Of a stretch of 36,508 bases of DNA, positions 1 to 8,358 are shown piece after piece. A program made the translations under genes and the position numbers. This stretch comes from Pirellulaceae bacterium. GTDB lineage: Bacteria; Planctomycetota; Planctomycetia; Pirellulales; Pirellulaceae. Each line of letters starts with the position of its first letter. Positions within the stretch are counted from its first letter, which is position 1. The stretch lies in NCBI GenBank assembly GCA_013002105.1, contig JABDKS010001042.1, positions 1 to 36,508 of the forward strand, given 5' to 3'. The notes beneath the pieces were generated by a model. The model did not search any database, had not been told where the DNA came from, and saw only the letters and a program-made list of their open reading frames with translations.

Positions 1-1
1 C

Positions 2-46
2 GTTGATGAGTTCTGGGACGATTTGAAATCCAAAATGGGCGGCTGA
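2..46 (+). CDS. 3' end of a probable sugar ABC transporter substrate-binding protein (partial)
   Basis: Only the last 14 codons are visible; they read VDEFWDDLKSKMGG and end in TGA at 44-46. The reading frame is open to the window edge and is followed at 243 by an RbsA-like ATPase and then an RbsC-like permease. In this transporter class the periplasmic sugar-binding protein commonly sits directly upstream of these two genes, so that identity is inferred from context. The fragment itself is too short to assign to a family, and a chance open frame cannot be excluded. Confidence 0.4.
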   Translation, partial: VDEFWDDLKSKMGG

Positions 47-242
47 GTACCCGCGCGGCGCGTGTGAAATCGACGCCAAGTTGCCCGCAATAGTTGTACG
101 ATCGCCTACGGACACGCCAGTTCATTAGAATGCCCGCGGATTCGAATGCGAGCCAATGAGGAATTCGCGAGCGTTATGAATCGATCAGTGCGTCCGCAGA
201 GGCAGTAATCCAAAGTCAAACATCCTTGATGTGACCATCTGA

Positions 243-1754
243 ATGAACCCATCACCTCTGCTGCTGGAAGTCTGCGGCGTCTCGAAAAGTTTTCCTGGCG
301 TGCGAGCATTGCATCAGGTGGACCTCCAGTTGGGGCGCGGCGAAGTCCTGGCGGTGATCGGGGAAAACGGTGCCGGCAAGAGTACGTTGATGAAGATTTT
401 GGCGGGCGTTCAGGAGCCCGATGGCGGTGAAATCCGAGTCGATGGTCAAAGTGTTCGTGTTGATTCGACGCGGCGTGCGATGGAATTGGGCATCGTGTTG
501 ATCCATCAAGAATTGAATTTGGCAGACAATTTGGATGTCGGGTCCAACATCTTTCTTGGTCGCGAGCCCCTCCGCGGCGGACTGATCGATCAGGGCACAA
601 TCAACCGACAGTCACGTGAATATTTGACGCGAGTCGGATTGGATGTCGACCCCAAGACGATCGTGGATACGCTGACGATTGGAAAACAGCAGTTGGTCGA
701 AATAGCCAAGGCGTTGTCGGTAAACGCCCGCGTCCTGATCATGGATGAACCGACATCCAGTTTGTCAGCCAAAGAATCCGAAGCGTTGTTTGAAGTGGTC
801 AAGGATTTGCGATCGCGCGGTGTCAGTATTATCTACATTTCACACCGGCTTGGCGAAGTCGGCGAATTGGCCGACCGAGTCACCGTGTTGCGTGATGGCG
901 AAAACGCTGGCGATTTGGCTCGCGAGGAGGTCAGCCATGACAACATGGTCAAGTTAATGGTGGGCCGCGATGTGTCGCAATTTTATGCCCGGCAGCAGCA
1001 TCCCATCGGAGATGTATTGTTAGAGGTCCAAGATCTGGTAACACCCGCTTGGCCAAAGCATCCATTGAATTTTGACGTTCGCGCGGGCGAAATCGTGGGT
1101 GTCGCCGGATTGGTAGGCGCCGGTCGCACCGAGATGTTGCAGGTGCTCTTTGGCATCGATCATCCGGTCTCCGGAAAGGTCCTCGTCGATGGCGACTTGG
1201 TTGACATGTCTCAGCCATCCGACGCGATCGAGGCGGGAATGGCGCTCGTACCGGAGGATCGCAAACAACATGGACTGATCTTAGAAATGTCCGTGCGGCA
1301 CAACGTGGGACTCGCGGGTTTGTCACGTCATTCGCGCAGTGGTGGCTTTTTGAATCAGGCCCAGGAGAAAGCCGATAGCCAAGAGATGATCGGCAAGATG
1401 CGGATCAGGACGCCCCATGATGGTCAAATTGTGCAGTTCCTGTCCGGCGGCAACCAACAAAAAGTCGTGATTGGAAAATGGCTCGCCATCAGCCCCCGTA
1501 TACTGCTGCTGGACGAACCGACGCGCGGGATTGATGTCGGAGCCAAAGAAGAAATCTATCGATTGATGGAGCAGTTGGCGGCCGACGGCATGGCTGTGCT
1601 TTTTGTCTCCAGTGAGATGGAAGAAATTCTGGGGATGAGCGATCGTGTGTTGGTGATGCACGAAGGCAGCATTTCCGGCGAATTGTCACGCGATGAATTG
1701 AGCGAAGAATCTGTGATGCAATTGGCTACCGGAAATCTCGCTGAGTCCATCTAG
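243..1754 (+). CDS. rbsA: Sugar ABC transporter ATP-binding protein, RbsA-like (tandem ATPase)
   Basis: This is a 503-residue double-ATPase subunit of a CUT2-type sugar importer; it would drive uptake of a pentose or similar sugar from the cytoplasmic face. The first half has a Walker [10 protein letters not shown] (about 40-48), a signature LTIGKQQ (144-150) and a Walker B VLIMDEP (164-170). The second half has the degenerate Walker A GLVGAGRT (289-296) typical of RbsA/XylG/MglA, a signature LSGGNQQ and a Walker [13 protein letters not shown]. Length matches the family (about 500). The ATG at 243 lies immediately after an in-frame TGA (240-242), so no earlier start is possible. The partner permease begins 106 bp downstream. 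The actual sugar cannot be told from the sequence; the rbs name reflects family only. Confidence 0.93.
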   Translation: MNPSPLLLEVCGVSKSFPGVRALHQVDLQLGRGEVLAVIGENGAGKSTLMKILAGVQEPDGGEIRVDGQSVRVDSTRRAMELGIVLIHQELNLADNLDVGSNIFLGREPLRGGLIDQGTINRQSREYLTRVGLDVDPKTIVDTLTIGKQQLVEIAKALSVNARVLIMDEPTSSLSAKESEALFEVVKDLRSRGVSIIYISHRLGEVGELADRVTVLRDGENAGDLAREEVSHDNMVKLMVGRDVSQFYARQQHPIGDVLLEVQDLVTPAWPKHPLNFDVRAGEIVGVAGLVGAGRTEMLQVLFGIDHPVSGKVLVDGDLVDMSQPSDAIEAGMALVPEDRKQHGLILEMSVRHNVGLAGLSRHSRSGGFLNQAQEKADSQEMIGKMRIRTPHDGQIVQFLSGGNQQKVVIGKWLAISPRILLLDEPTRGIDVGAKEEIYRLMEQLAADGMAVLFVSSEMEEILGMSDRVLVMHEGSISGELSRDELSEESVMQLATGNLAESI

Positions 1755-1860
1755 ATCGCCGCTGATCGTACAGAGCGAGCGGAATGCATTGCGAATCACT
1801 CGAAACAACACCTCTATTTCGCCGCGAATTTTTGAATCTACTTGCCGCACTGATTGATCT

Positions 1861-3408
1861 ATGAACGCAAAAGTCATTGGCATCCTTTTCCTATTGCTCG
1901 CGTTGTGCGGATTTCTGTCGATCTATACGCCCGAGTCGTTTCTCAAGGGCAACAACATCGAGAACCTTTTGCGACGCACATCGATGTACGGGATCCTGGG
2001 CATCGGTGTCGCGTTTGTGATTATCTCCAGCGGAATCGATCTTTCGGTCGGTTCACTCGTTTGCCTGGTCGGATGTTTGTTGGCGACATTTTTGCAAGTT
2101 GATTACAAACCATTTGACCTGCAGGCGGTCGCCCAAGTTAGCGCTGATGATCAAACGATCGTCGTGGAGGGCGAATCATCGCTGGGGGTTGGCGATTCGA
2201 TTCGGTACTACGGGGGGAGACGCGCGCGTAATTTGGTCGCGACGATCACCGATGTACAGTCCGAAGCATTGTCTGGTGGTCGACCGGGCACCAAATTGAC
2301 AATCGACAAACCTCCGACCCGCGATGACACGGATGGTTACGTGGCACGCATGCGGCCGGTTGTGTCATTTACCGAAGACGCGTCGGACAAGAACAGCGAT
2401 CAAGCAGTGCTACCGCAGGTTGTGATCGATGGGTCACTGGAGGATCTAGCCGGCCGTGATCGCATCTGGTTTCTGCATCCCGACAGCGGGCTGAAACAAT
2501 TGCGGATTGTTGATGCAACGGTCAACGGTGATCGAACCACGGTTACCGTCAATGATACGCTGGGAAATTTCGGCGACGAGTGGCTTGCGGTTCCCTTGGA
2601 ACGTCGCCAGCGGATGTCGATCCCATCGGCGCTTGGTTTGGTTTTGGGAATCGCATTATTACTGGGGATGTTGCATGGCTGGTTAATCACGCGGCTTAAA
2701 TTGCAGCCGTTTGTGGTCACGCTGTGTGGGTTGTTGTTCTACCGAGGTTTTTCTCGCTGGATGGTCGATGATCAGACGATGGGGTTTGCTGATGAATTTG
2801 ATAACAGTTTGCGGTTACTCGGGACGGGCAAGCTCCCGATTTGGCAGGCTGCCGATGGTTCGGACTCATTTGGGATCCCGTATCCCTTCTTTGTTCTACT
2901 GGTGATCGCGATCTTGGCGATCATTTTCTTGAACAAGACGGTCTGGGGGCGTTACCTGTTGGCATTGGGTCGCAACGAAGAAGCGGCACGGTATTCCGGG
3001 ATCAACACGCAGCGGATGACATTGGTGGCCTATGTGATCTCGGCTGTCCTGGCGGCGGTCGGCGGCATGCTCTTTGCGCTCGATTCGAACTCCATTGCTC
3101 CGTCTAGTTTCGGCAACTTTTACGAGCTGTATGCGATTGCGGCGGCTGTTTTGGGCGGCTGTTCGCTGCGTGGTGGCGAGGGAGGGATCGTCGGGGTCGT
3201 GATTGGGACCGCCGTGATGCAGACGCTGTACAATTTGATCGTGTTGATGAAGATTTCTGATAAGTTGGAGTTTGCCATCATCGGAGCGGTGATTCTGCTC
3301 GGTGTGATCGCCGACGAACTGGTCAAACGATGGGCGGCTCAGCGACGGGCGGTGGCGCGTGCTCGCGAAGCGAGTTTGGAAGCCAAAACCCCACCGTCGA
3401 CCCCCTAA
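1861..3408 (+). CDS. rbsC: Sugar ABC transporter permease, RbsC-like, with a large inserted domain
   Basis: This is a BPD_transp_2-type membrane permease, partner of the ATPase upstream. Conserved RbsC blocks are present: SSGIDLSVGSL (57-66), the LKLQPFVVTL segment (279-288), GRYLLALGRNEEAARYSGIN (363-382), and ELYAIAAAVLGGCSLRGGEG (422-441). RbsC proteins are usually about 320 residues; this one has 515. The excess is a soluble, beta-rich stretch at about residues 80-253, placed between the helix following the GIDLSVGS motif and the next helix (258-277). The C-terminus also carries an Arg/Ala-rich tail. TGA at 1855-1857 lies in frame just before the ATG, which fixes the start. The frame stays open with normal codon use across the insert, so it is not an assembly artefact visible here. 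Confidence 0.9.
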   Translation: MNAKVIGILFLLLALCGFLSIYTPESFLKGNNIENLLRRTSMYGILGIGVAFVIISSGIDLSVGSLVCLVGCLLATFLQVDYKPFDLQAVAQVSADDQTIVVEGESSLGVGDSIRYYGGRRARNLVATITDVQSEALSGGRPGTKLTIDKPPTRDDTDGYVARMRPVVSFTEDASDKNSDQAVLPQVVIDGSLEDLAGRDRIWFLHPDSGLKQLRIVDATVNGDRTTVTVNDTLGNFGDEWLAVPLERRQRMSIPSALGLVLGIALLLGMLHGWLITRLKLQPFVVTLCGLLFYRGFSRWMVDDQTMGFADEFDNSLRLLGTGKLPIWQAADGSDSFGIPYPFFVLLVIAILAIIFLNKTVWGRYLLALGRNEEAARYSGINTQRMTLVAYVISAVLAAVGGMLFALDSNSIAPSSFGNFYELYAIAAAVLGGCSLRGGEGGIVGVVIGTAVMQTLYNLIVLMKISDKLEFAIIGAVILLGVIADELVKRWAAQRRAVARAREASLEAKTPPSTP

Positions 3409-3462
3409 ATCCCCGAATTAAGCCGCGTAGTCGGTTGGGAGCGATCGGGGTACACTGCCCAA

Positions 3463-4719
3463 ATGGAACCAGATCAGAACGTACCGGAAGTCGAATCTTT
3501 TGACGAACTAGACCTTTCGCCAGTGATGCGGCGCGCCGTGGCCGATGCGGGGTTTACAAAGCCCTCGCCGATCCAAGCCGCGCTTATCCCTCTGGTTTTG
3601 GATGGGATGGACGTCATCGGTCAGGCCCGAACCGGTACCGGTAAGACCGCGGCTTTTGCCATCCCAATCCTGGAACAACTCGATCCGCTAGAGGATTGTC
3701 GTGATCCGCAAGTCATTGCGGTTGTGCCCACTCGCGAATTGGCCGATCAGGTGGGTCGCGAAGTCGAGCGACTGTCCAAGGGTGTTCCCACCGAGATTGC
3801 TGTTCTCGCCGGGGGCAAAAACATGAATCGTCAGCTGCGCCAATTAGAAAATGGCGTGCAGATCGTTGTCGGTACGCCCGGCCGCTTGCATGACCACTTG
3901 CAACGAAAAACGCTGCGGACCAGTAGTGTCTGGTGTGTCGTTTTGGATGAAGCCGACCGAATGCTGGATATCGGTTTCCGTCCTCAAATCGAACGGATCT
4001 TGCGGAAATGCCCGACCGATCGACAGACGCTGCTGTTGTCGGCCACGTTGCCACCGTCGGTGCAGAAGCTTGCGAGATCGTATATGCACAATCCGACCAT
4101 CATTGATTGTTGCAAAAACGAGATGGCGGTGGAGACGATCGAACAGCGGTACTTTACCGTGATGCAGGATAAAAAAGGTGAACTACTCGAACGTTTACTC
4201 GAGCGGGAGAAGCCCGAGCAAGCGATCATATTTTGCCGCACCAAGCGGGGGACCGATCGACTGTATCGCAAACTCAGTCGCACCTACGATTCTTGCGGAA
4301 GCATGCACGGTGATTTGCAGCAGCGAGAACGCGATCGTGTGCTACAGAGCTTGCGCGATCGTAAACTAAAAATCTTGGTGGCCACCGACGTGGTCGGACG
4401 GGGAATCGACATCAGCACGATTTCGCACATTATCAATTACGATGTGCCGCAAGACTGCGATGACTATGTCCATCGCGTTGGCCGCACCGGCCGTATGGGA
4501 CGCGATGGGATCGCGTTTACATTCGTGGTGCCGGGCGAAGGAGACACTTTGACGAGTATCGAACAGAGGATCAACAAGGAGTTGATTCGTGATTCGATTG
4601 ATGGATTCGAGCCTGGTCCAGAACCCAAGGTGGTCGAAAAGGAAGAAGAATCGGCCGAAGTCACGACCAAAAAGCGTCTCAATCCCATGCACCGCAAGAT
4701 CAAGCGTCGTCGGTTGTAA
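3463..4719 (+). CDS. DEAD-box ATP-dependent RNA helicase
   Basis: This 418-residue protein has the complete set of DEAD-box motifs, so it is expected to unwind RNA duplexes at the cost of ATP, in ribosome assembly, cold adaptation or mRNA decay. Seen in order: Q-motif region PSPIQ (35-39), motif I ARTGTGKT (55-62), PTRELA (89-94), TPGR (138-141), DEAD (162-165), SAT (193-195), the motif V stretch VATDVVGRGID (307-317), and HRVGRTGR (337-344). The tail (about 385-418) is basic and ends HRKIKRRRL, a likely RNA-binding extension. It resembles the RhlE/DeaD group, but the exact subgroup is not decided. It follows the sugar permease gene by 54 bp; no strong Shine-Dalgarno sequence precedes the ATG. 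It is convergent with the BON-domain gene. Confidence 0.93.
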   Translation: MEPDQNVPEVESFDELDLSPVMRRAVADAGFTKPSPIQAALIPLVLDGMDVIGQARTGTGKTAAFAIPILEQLDPLEDCRDPQVIAVVPTRELADQVGREVERLSKGVPTEIAVLAGGKNMNRQLRQLENGVQIVVGTPGRLHDHLQRKTLRTSSVWCVVLDEADRMLDIGFRPQIERILRKCPTDRQTLLLSATLPPSVQKLARSYMHNPTIIDCCKNEMAVETIEQRYFTVMQDKKGELLERLLEREKPEQAIIFCRTKRGTDRLYRKLSRTYDSCGSMHGDLQQRERDRVLQSLRDRKLKILVATDVVGRGIDISTISHIINYDVPQDCDDYVHRVGRTGRMGRDGIAFTFVVPGEGDTLTSIEQRINKELIRDSIDGFEPGPEPKVVEKEEESAEVTTKKRLNPMHRKIKRRRL

Positions 4720-4796
4720 GTCGCGCAGAATGTGACAGGGGCCCAAATTATAGAGCCTGCCCAACGCAGATGTAGGTTCCGTGTCGTCCAGTAGCT

Positions 4797-4831
4797 GTCC
4801 TGGCGCGAACTGGCCAGGACAATTCCTGGCC
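4797..4831. repeat. Overlapping palindromes between convergent genes (REP-like or terminator)
   Basis: Two hairpins share sequence: 4797-4804 (GTCCTGGC) pairs perfectly with 4813-4820 across an 8-nt loop, and 4812-4818 (GGCCAGG) pairs with 4825-4831 across a 6-nt loop. They cannot form at the same time. The element sits between the helicase gene (plus) and the BON gene (minus). No U-tract follows on either strand, so it is not a classical intrinsic terminator; a REP-like repeat or a Rho-dependent stop region is possible. No second clear copy was seen in this window. Confidence 0.5.
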
Positions 4832-4894
4832 TACGACAAACCCACATCATCGCTGCCAGTGATCGATTCGACGAAAATCAGTTTCTGTCTGGTC

Positions 4895-5116
4895 CTAAGA
4901 GCAAACGTTGACACAATTGACCACTTGCATGCCATTGGCGACCGTGCGAATGGTTTCTTGAGCAAGTTGCTTGTGGTAAAAGCTGCGAACGTTGCCGGTT
5001 AATTGAAGAGTGCCGGCACTTCGGTCCACTCGCAGTCGTCGCAACTCGCTGACGGAACTTTCCGCTAGAACGGCGGTCGCCCGCAGTTCAATATCCTGTT
5101 GTGCTGTCGAAGCCAT
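4895..5116 (-). CDS. Small BON-domain protein
   Basis: This is a 73-residue protein that is almost entirely one BON-like module. The pattern is an initial helix (QQDIELRATAVL), a strand followed by the glycine-containing core LQLTGNVRSFYHKQLAQETI, and a last strand around VVNCVNV. BON domains are small alpha/beta folds found in lipid- or partner-binding envelope and osmotic-stress proteins. There is no signal peptide, so it is probably cytoplasmic or dependent on a partner. The start is the ATG at 5116-5114. A second frame on the same strand overlaps its 5' end but looks spurious. The gene is monocistronic and faces the helicase gene. Confidence 0.72.
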   Translation of the reverse strand: MASTAQQDIELRATAVLAESSVSELRRLRVDRSAGTLQLTGNVRSFYHKQLAQETIRTVANGMQVVNCVNVCS

Positions 5117-5934
5117 CGAACTGTCTTTCGCTAAGAGAACGTCGGGGCGGCATCAATGCCCATTTTCCATTCCGACTTATTTCTTTTCGCCAACCGTCCA
5201 TGATTTGGGCGGTCGATTCACACACGTGACAGACCGCTGCCTTGCAACTATCACACATCGTTAAGGTTTTGACCATCCGAATCTGCGTCAAATCCGCCAA
5301 CAATGCGCAGGTTGCTTGCACAATCGCTATGGCGTTTCCGCGTCGCGCAACCCAACTGCGGCATCACTTTTGGCAGAAGATGTCGTTACAACGCGACGGA
5401 CAGCATTCCAAAAACCTTAGAATCGTTGCGATACGAAGTCGATGTTAAGCTGGGCAAAGCATTCCGTCTGATTTGCTGGCGCGCTATCAATTTAATACTT
5501 GTCACTGACTGCGTTACTGGACGCTTTAATCTTGCGTATTGTCAGTGGGTGTCTTCGACACTTTTGCGCCAGCACTCCCTTTGTGCTCCGCACCCCTTCT
5601 GTGATCAGCACTCTGGTCACTTTGGAGCCGTGGTAAGCGGCCAGCGACTTGGGTGGATCCTCTGATCTGCCACATGTCTCCGCCAACACGTCACCCCCGA
5701 CAAGTCACAGTGCGGTGGATCAATTGGACAGTTGCTGCATCAGCGATTGGCGTTTGGCAATCGGATTTTTGACGACACAGGTTCGTGAAACAGTCGCTGC
5801 AACATCCTTGGTTTTTGGTACGGATGCGGATGTGTGTTCGTGTGAAACAGCATTCGTTTAAGAAACTCAAAATGCCGTGCAAATCTGCCTTGACCGCGTC
5901 AAAACCATCTCTCTATTCTCCGCCCAACGTTGAT
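5117..5934. other. About 0.8 kb without a recognisable gene
   Basis: Open frames here reach 60-120 codons on either strand, but none shows a known domain, a convincing start, or the amino-acid make-up of neighbouring genes; the predicted peptides are rich in Cys, His, Trp and Ser as expected of chance frames. A small hairpin at 5744-5749/5758-5763 (6 bp) is followed by a run of five T, a weak terminator-like signal. The region may be a decayed gene, a long 5' leader, or part of the structured RNA that follows. Confidence 0.5.
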
Positions 5935-6152
5935 GGTTGTGCGAACAACCGACAACGCGTGGCAGCAAAGGCTGATGTGCCGCACGACACGGATGTCGTG
6001 GGAACGCAGATCAAAACGCCGATGTTGTCATGTTCGACTTGTCAACGCATGGATGCGTTTGACTTGCCGAACTCCCACCCACCGGCTCCCGGAACTTGAG
6101 CGCGTCGTCCTCCGCCCCCCTAGGACTATCGTACTCTCCGGGAGCTTTTTTT
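5935..6152 (+). ncRNA. Candidate structured non-coding RNA (plus strand)
   Basis: Four hairpins stand in a row and the last is followed by T7. They are 5935-5940/5945-5950 (6 bp, GCGA loop of GNRA type); 5983-5989/5994-6000 (7 bp, CGGA loop); 6041-6049/6054-6063 (9 bp with one bulge, TGGA loop); and the terminator stem 6085-6093/6137-6145. No protein gene upstream on this strand accounts for the terminator. I looked for landmarks of tmRNA, RNase P RNA, SRP RNA and 6S RNA and did not see them. The 5' boundary is arbitrary; the transcript could start hundreds of bases earlier. A plus-strand frame ending at 6099 overlaps but is not convincing. Confidence 0.35.
6085..6152 (+). terminator. Intrinsic terminator with nested hairpin
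   Basis: A perfect 9-bp stem (GCTCCCGGA at 6085-6093 with TCCGGGAGC at 6137-6145) is followed directly by seven T (6146-6152). The 43-nt loop holds an inner 5-bp stem at 6107-6111/6122-6126. The T-run is on the plus strand only, so it ends a plus-strand transcript and does not serve the response-regulator gene, which lies on the minus strand. Confidence 0.65.
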
Positions 6153-6268
6153 ATGCGCCGACCGAACGATCGTTGAGCGCAACTTTCGTACGAATGCGGG
6201 CCTGACGTCGGCCAGTTCCTGCGATGGCAGAGTCCCGTCAAGGCAGTTACCAGCGTGCGATTACGAGT

Positions 6269-6288
6269 CCCAGCCACGCGTGGCTGGG
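6269..6288. repeat. Perfect 20-bp palindrome
   Basis: The ten bases CCCAGCCACG are followed immediately by their exact reverse complement CGTGGCTGGG, with no spacer. The site lies 134 bp downstream of the stop codon of the response-regulator gene. As RNA it would be a stem with a small apical loop on either strand; no U-tract follows. It could be a transcript-end structure, a REP-like unit, or a dimeric protein site. Confidence 0.55.
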
Positions 6289-6422
6289 CGATTCGGATTG
6301 TTTGCGTTTTCACCTGTCACTGTCCAGCTCGCAAGGGATAGGCCGATGTGACCGGCGGCGGGTCGCCTAGCCGGGTTGTATCAGGATGCTGGTATCGGGC
6401 TGCTGATGGCAGGTCGCGAGTG

Positions 6423-7175
6423 TTACTCGTCGTTAGCTCGATCGGCATCCTCATCTGGTTGGGCAATGAATCGGTAGCCGGCGTCACGAATCGTTAACAG
6501 GTGAACGGGTGACCGCGGATCCGACTCAATGATTTTTCGCAATCGGGCAATGAATTGATCGACTGAGCGTGTTTGTAAATTGCCGGAAACTTCCCAGACT
6601 TCGTTTAGCAACTCGTTTCGGCTGATCACACGTCCGGGGTTTTCGACAAAGTACTTCAGGAGTTTCAACTCCCGCGGCGTCATCCGAACCGGTTCGCCTT
6701 TGACACGGACTTCGTGCGTATCAAAATTGACGCTTACATTGCCAAATTCTGCATTCTCGATACTTGGTTTCTCGCGACGTTGTGCGACCGGCTTGTCTTG
6801 TTGCGCGGATGTCTGCAGTAAATTTTTTACCCGGCTTATCAGTTCATCCAGTTCGAACGGTTTACTCATGTACTGATTCGCGCCGACATCAAAACCCCGC
6901 GTTCGGTCTTCGGCTAACGTTCGCGCCGAAAGCATCAAGATCGGAATAGTCATTCCCGCATCGCGTATGGTTTCACAAACCGTGTATCCGCTCATCCCTG
7001 GCAGCATCAGGTCCAGGATGATCAGCGAGTATGCATCGGGCGATGCATCGACCAACCTCAGTACGGTTGGCCCGTCCTCGACCAGTGTGACGCGAAAATC
7101 TTCTGCTTCGAGGTTGTATTTGATGCCAACACCGAGGTGTTGTTCGTCTTCGACCACAAGGATATGAGGACGCAT
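6423..7175 (-). CDS. OmpR/PhoB-family response regulator
   Basis: This 250-residue protein has an N-terminal receiver domain with acidic residues E9, D10 and E11, phospho-acceptor D55 (in LIILDLMLPGMSG), conserved S83 and K105. A linker at about 122-140 is followed by a winged-helix DNA-binding domain (about 145-238) with the typical RMTPRELKLLKYFVENPGRV pattern. It should bind promoter DNA when phosphorylated by the kinase encoded just upstream on the same strand. The gap between the two genes is 124 bp and contains a 16-bp tandem repeat. The start at 7175 is at the first residue of the receiver fold (MRPHILVVEDE), as expected. Target genes are unknown; the divergent ABC transporter operon is a candidate. 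Confidence 0.93.
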   Translation of the reverse strand: MRPHILVVEDEQHLGVGIKYNLEAEDFRVTLVEDGPTVLRLVDASPDAYSLIILDLMLPGMSGYTVCETIRDAGMTIPILMLSARTLAEDRTRGFDVGANQYMSKPFELDELISRVKNLLQTSAQQDKPVAQRREKPSIENAEFGNVSVNFDTHEVRVKGEPVRMTPRELKLLKYFVENPGRVISRNELLNEVWEVSGNLQTRSVDQFIARLRKIIESDPRSPVHLLTIRDAGYRFIAQPDEDADRANDE

Positions 7176-7237
7176 AATAAAAAAACTTCAAAAGGAATCG
7201 GAAACTTCAGTCAGTACGTTTGCCGCCTGCGACGTCG

Positions 7238-7285
7238 CAGCGTGTCTGGGATGCAGCGTGTCTGGGATGCGGCGTGTTTCGGATG
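7238..7285. repeat. 16-bp tandem repeat, three units, between kinase and regulator genes
   Basis: The units 7238-7253 and 7254-7269 are identical (CAGCGTGTCTGGGATG), and 7270-7285 differs at three positions. The array ends 14 bp from the stop codon of the kinase gene (7300-7302), i.e. it lies just past the 3' end of that gene on the minus strand and 62 bp before the regulator start. Confidence 0.85.
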
Positions 7286-7299
7286 GGGGTATACAGGGA

Positions 7300-8358
7300 T
7301 CAGGTCGCGTCCTCGTCCAGGAGGCTGGTCGGCGCGCTCTGATTCGAGTCGTAGGTTTCGGCCACGGCACCTTTGAGCGTAACGGCAAATTCGGTTCCAG
7401 TGATTCCATTGCCGTCGGTTTCGGATCGGTCGCGTACGCGAACATTGCCACCGATGGCTTTGCTGACGGTTCGCACCAGATACAGTCCCAACCCGGTTCC
7501 CGGTGTGCTGCGTTCGAGTTCATTGCCCAAACGGACAAAGCGTCCGAACACCTTTCGGCGTTGATTGGCGGGGATGCCAGGACCGTTGTCAATGATCGAT
7601 ACGACTGTCTGTTGATTATTATCCGGTTCGACTTTCACTGTCACTTGGGGCGGCGATCCGCCATATTTCACTGCGTTGTCAATCAAGTTTCGAAAGAGGA
7701 TTTCCAACTGGACCAGTTGGCTTGTTACAGTCACCCGAGGCGATTGAACCACCACGGTGTCGCGAGGTAGCTGGTAACGTATGCAAGCGGCGTCACCACA
7801 TTGCCGAAGCAATTCATCCAGACGCACTGCTTCGATATCGGCCGGATCGATACCACGGTCGATCCGTGCAGCGTCCAGCAGGTGATTAATTAGCGAATCG
7901 AGCCGCTCGACATCCTCCAGCATGATTCGGTGAAAGTCTTTTTGTTGCTGTTCACCGACGCTGCGTTGCGTCATCGTTTGCAAGTACAGCTTGAGCGATG
8001 CGATCGGACTTTTCAGTTCATGGGTGACGGCATCGATGAAATTCGATTGACGTTGGTTCAGCCGAAACGCTTTGACGGTCAACGTCAGGTAGGCGATCAC
8101 GCCAGCTAGGATGCTGGCCAACAGTACCGATCCCGTTGCCAGGATCACGGCAAAGACAGATCCAGATCCCAGAATCCCGGAGATGCCCAGGAGGCTGCCG
8201 AGAATCCAGACGGCTGCCAAGACGACGACCAGGACGATCAGTACCACACCCAGGGTGACCGGAGCTTTTAAAGATCGGCGTTCCAGCATAAGTGGTAAAA
8301 CTATCTTGATGGGGTTTGGAGCGGCCGCGTGCCGGCAGCCATCGTCACCAACCGTCAT
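7300..8358 (-). CDS. Membrane histidine kinase with minimal sensor loop
   Basis: This is a HisKA/HATPase_c sensor kinase, partner of the response regulator downstream. In the 352-residue frame, two hydrophobic segments (about 34-57 and 68-95) are separated by only about ten residues. They are followed by the H-box FIDAVTHELKSPIA with H113, the N-box RNLIDNAVKYGG (N228), the G1 box DNGPGI (257-262), an F-box-like FGRFVRLG, and the G2 box GTGLGLYLV (287-295). There is no periplasmic sensor domain and no obvious HAMP or PAS. Internal Met24 (ATG at 8289) is an alternative start that would remove a non-conserved leader; no strong ribosome site separates the two. The gene is divergent from the small membrane protein at 8556. 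Confidence 0.9.
   Translation of the reverse strand: MTVGDDGCRHAAAPNPIKIVLPLMLERRSLKAPVTLGVVLIVLVVVLAAVWILGSLLGISGILGSGSVFAVILATGSVLLASILAGVIAYLTLTVKAFRLNQRQSNFIDAVTHELKSPIASLKLYLQTMTQRSVGEQQQKDFHRIMLEDVERLDSLINHLLDAARIDRGIDPADIEAVRLDELLRQCGDAACIRYQLPRDTVVVQSPRVTVTSQLVQLEILFRNLIDNAVKYGGSPPQVTVKVEPDNNQQTVVSIIDNGPGIPANQRRKVFGRFVRLGNELERSTPGTGLGLYLVRTVSKAIGGNVRVRDRSETDGNGITGTEFAVTLKGAVAETYDSNQSAPTSLLDEDAT

Noticed and set aside
5088..5321. Minus-strand open frame of 77 codons upstream of the BON gene, with an MCDSC start option
   Set aside because: It overlaps the BON gene in another frame, has no domain and no ribosome site; the Cys content looks like chance.
5303..5665. Plus-strand open frame of 120 codons
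   Set aside because: Composition (many Cys, Trp, Arg, His) and lack of any known pattern indicate a chance frame.
5744..5768. Hairpin followed by five T
   Set aside because: The stem is only 6 bp with an interrupted T-run; too weak to list as a terminator.
5785..6099. Plus-strand open frame of 104 codons ending inside the terminator hairpin
   Set aside because: No family resemblance; the stop falls in the terminator loop. The region is better explained by RNA hairpins, but a small protein cannot be fully excluded.
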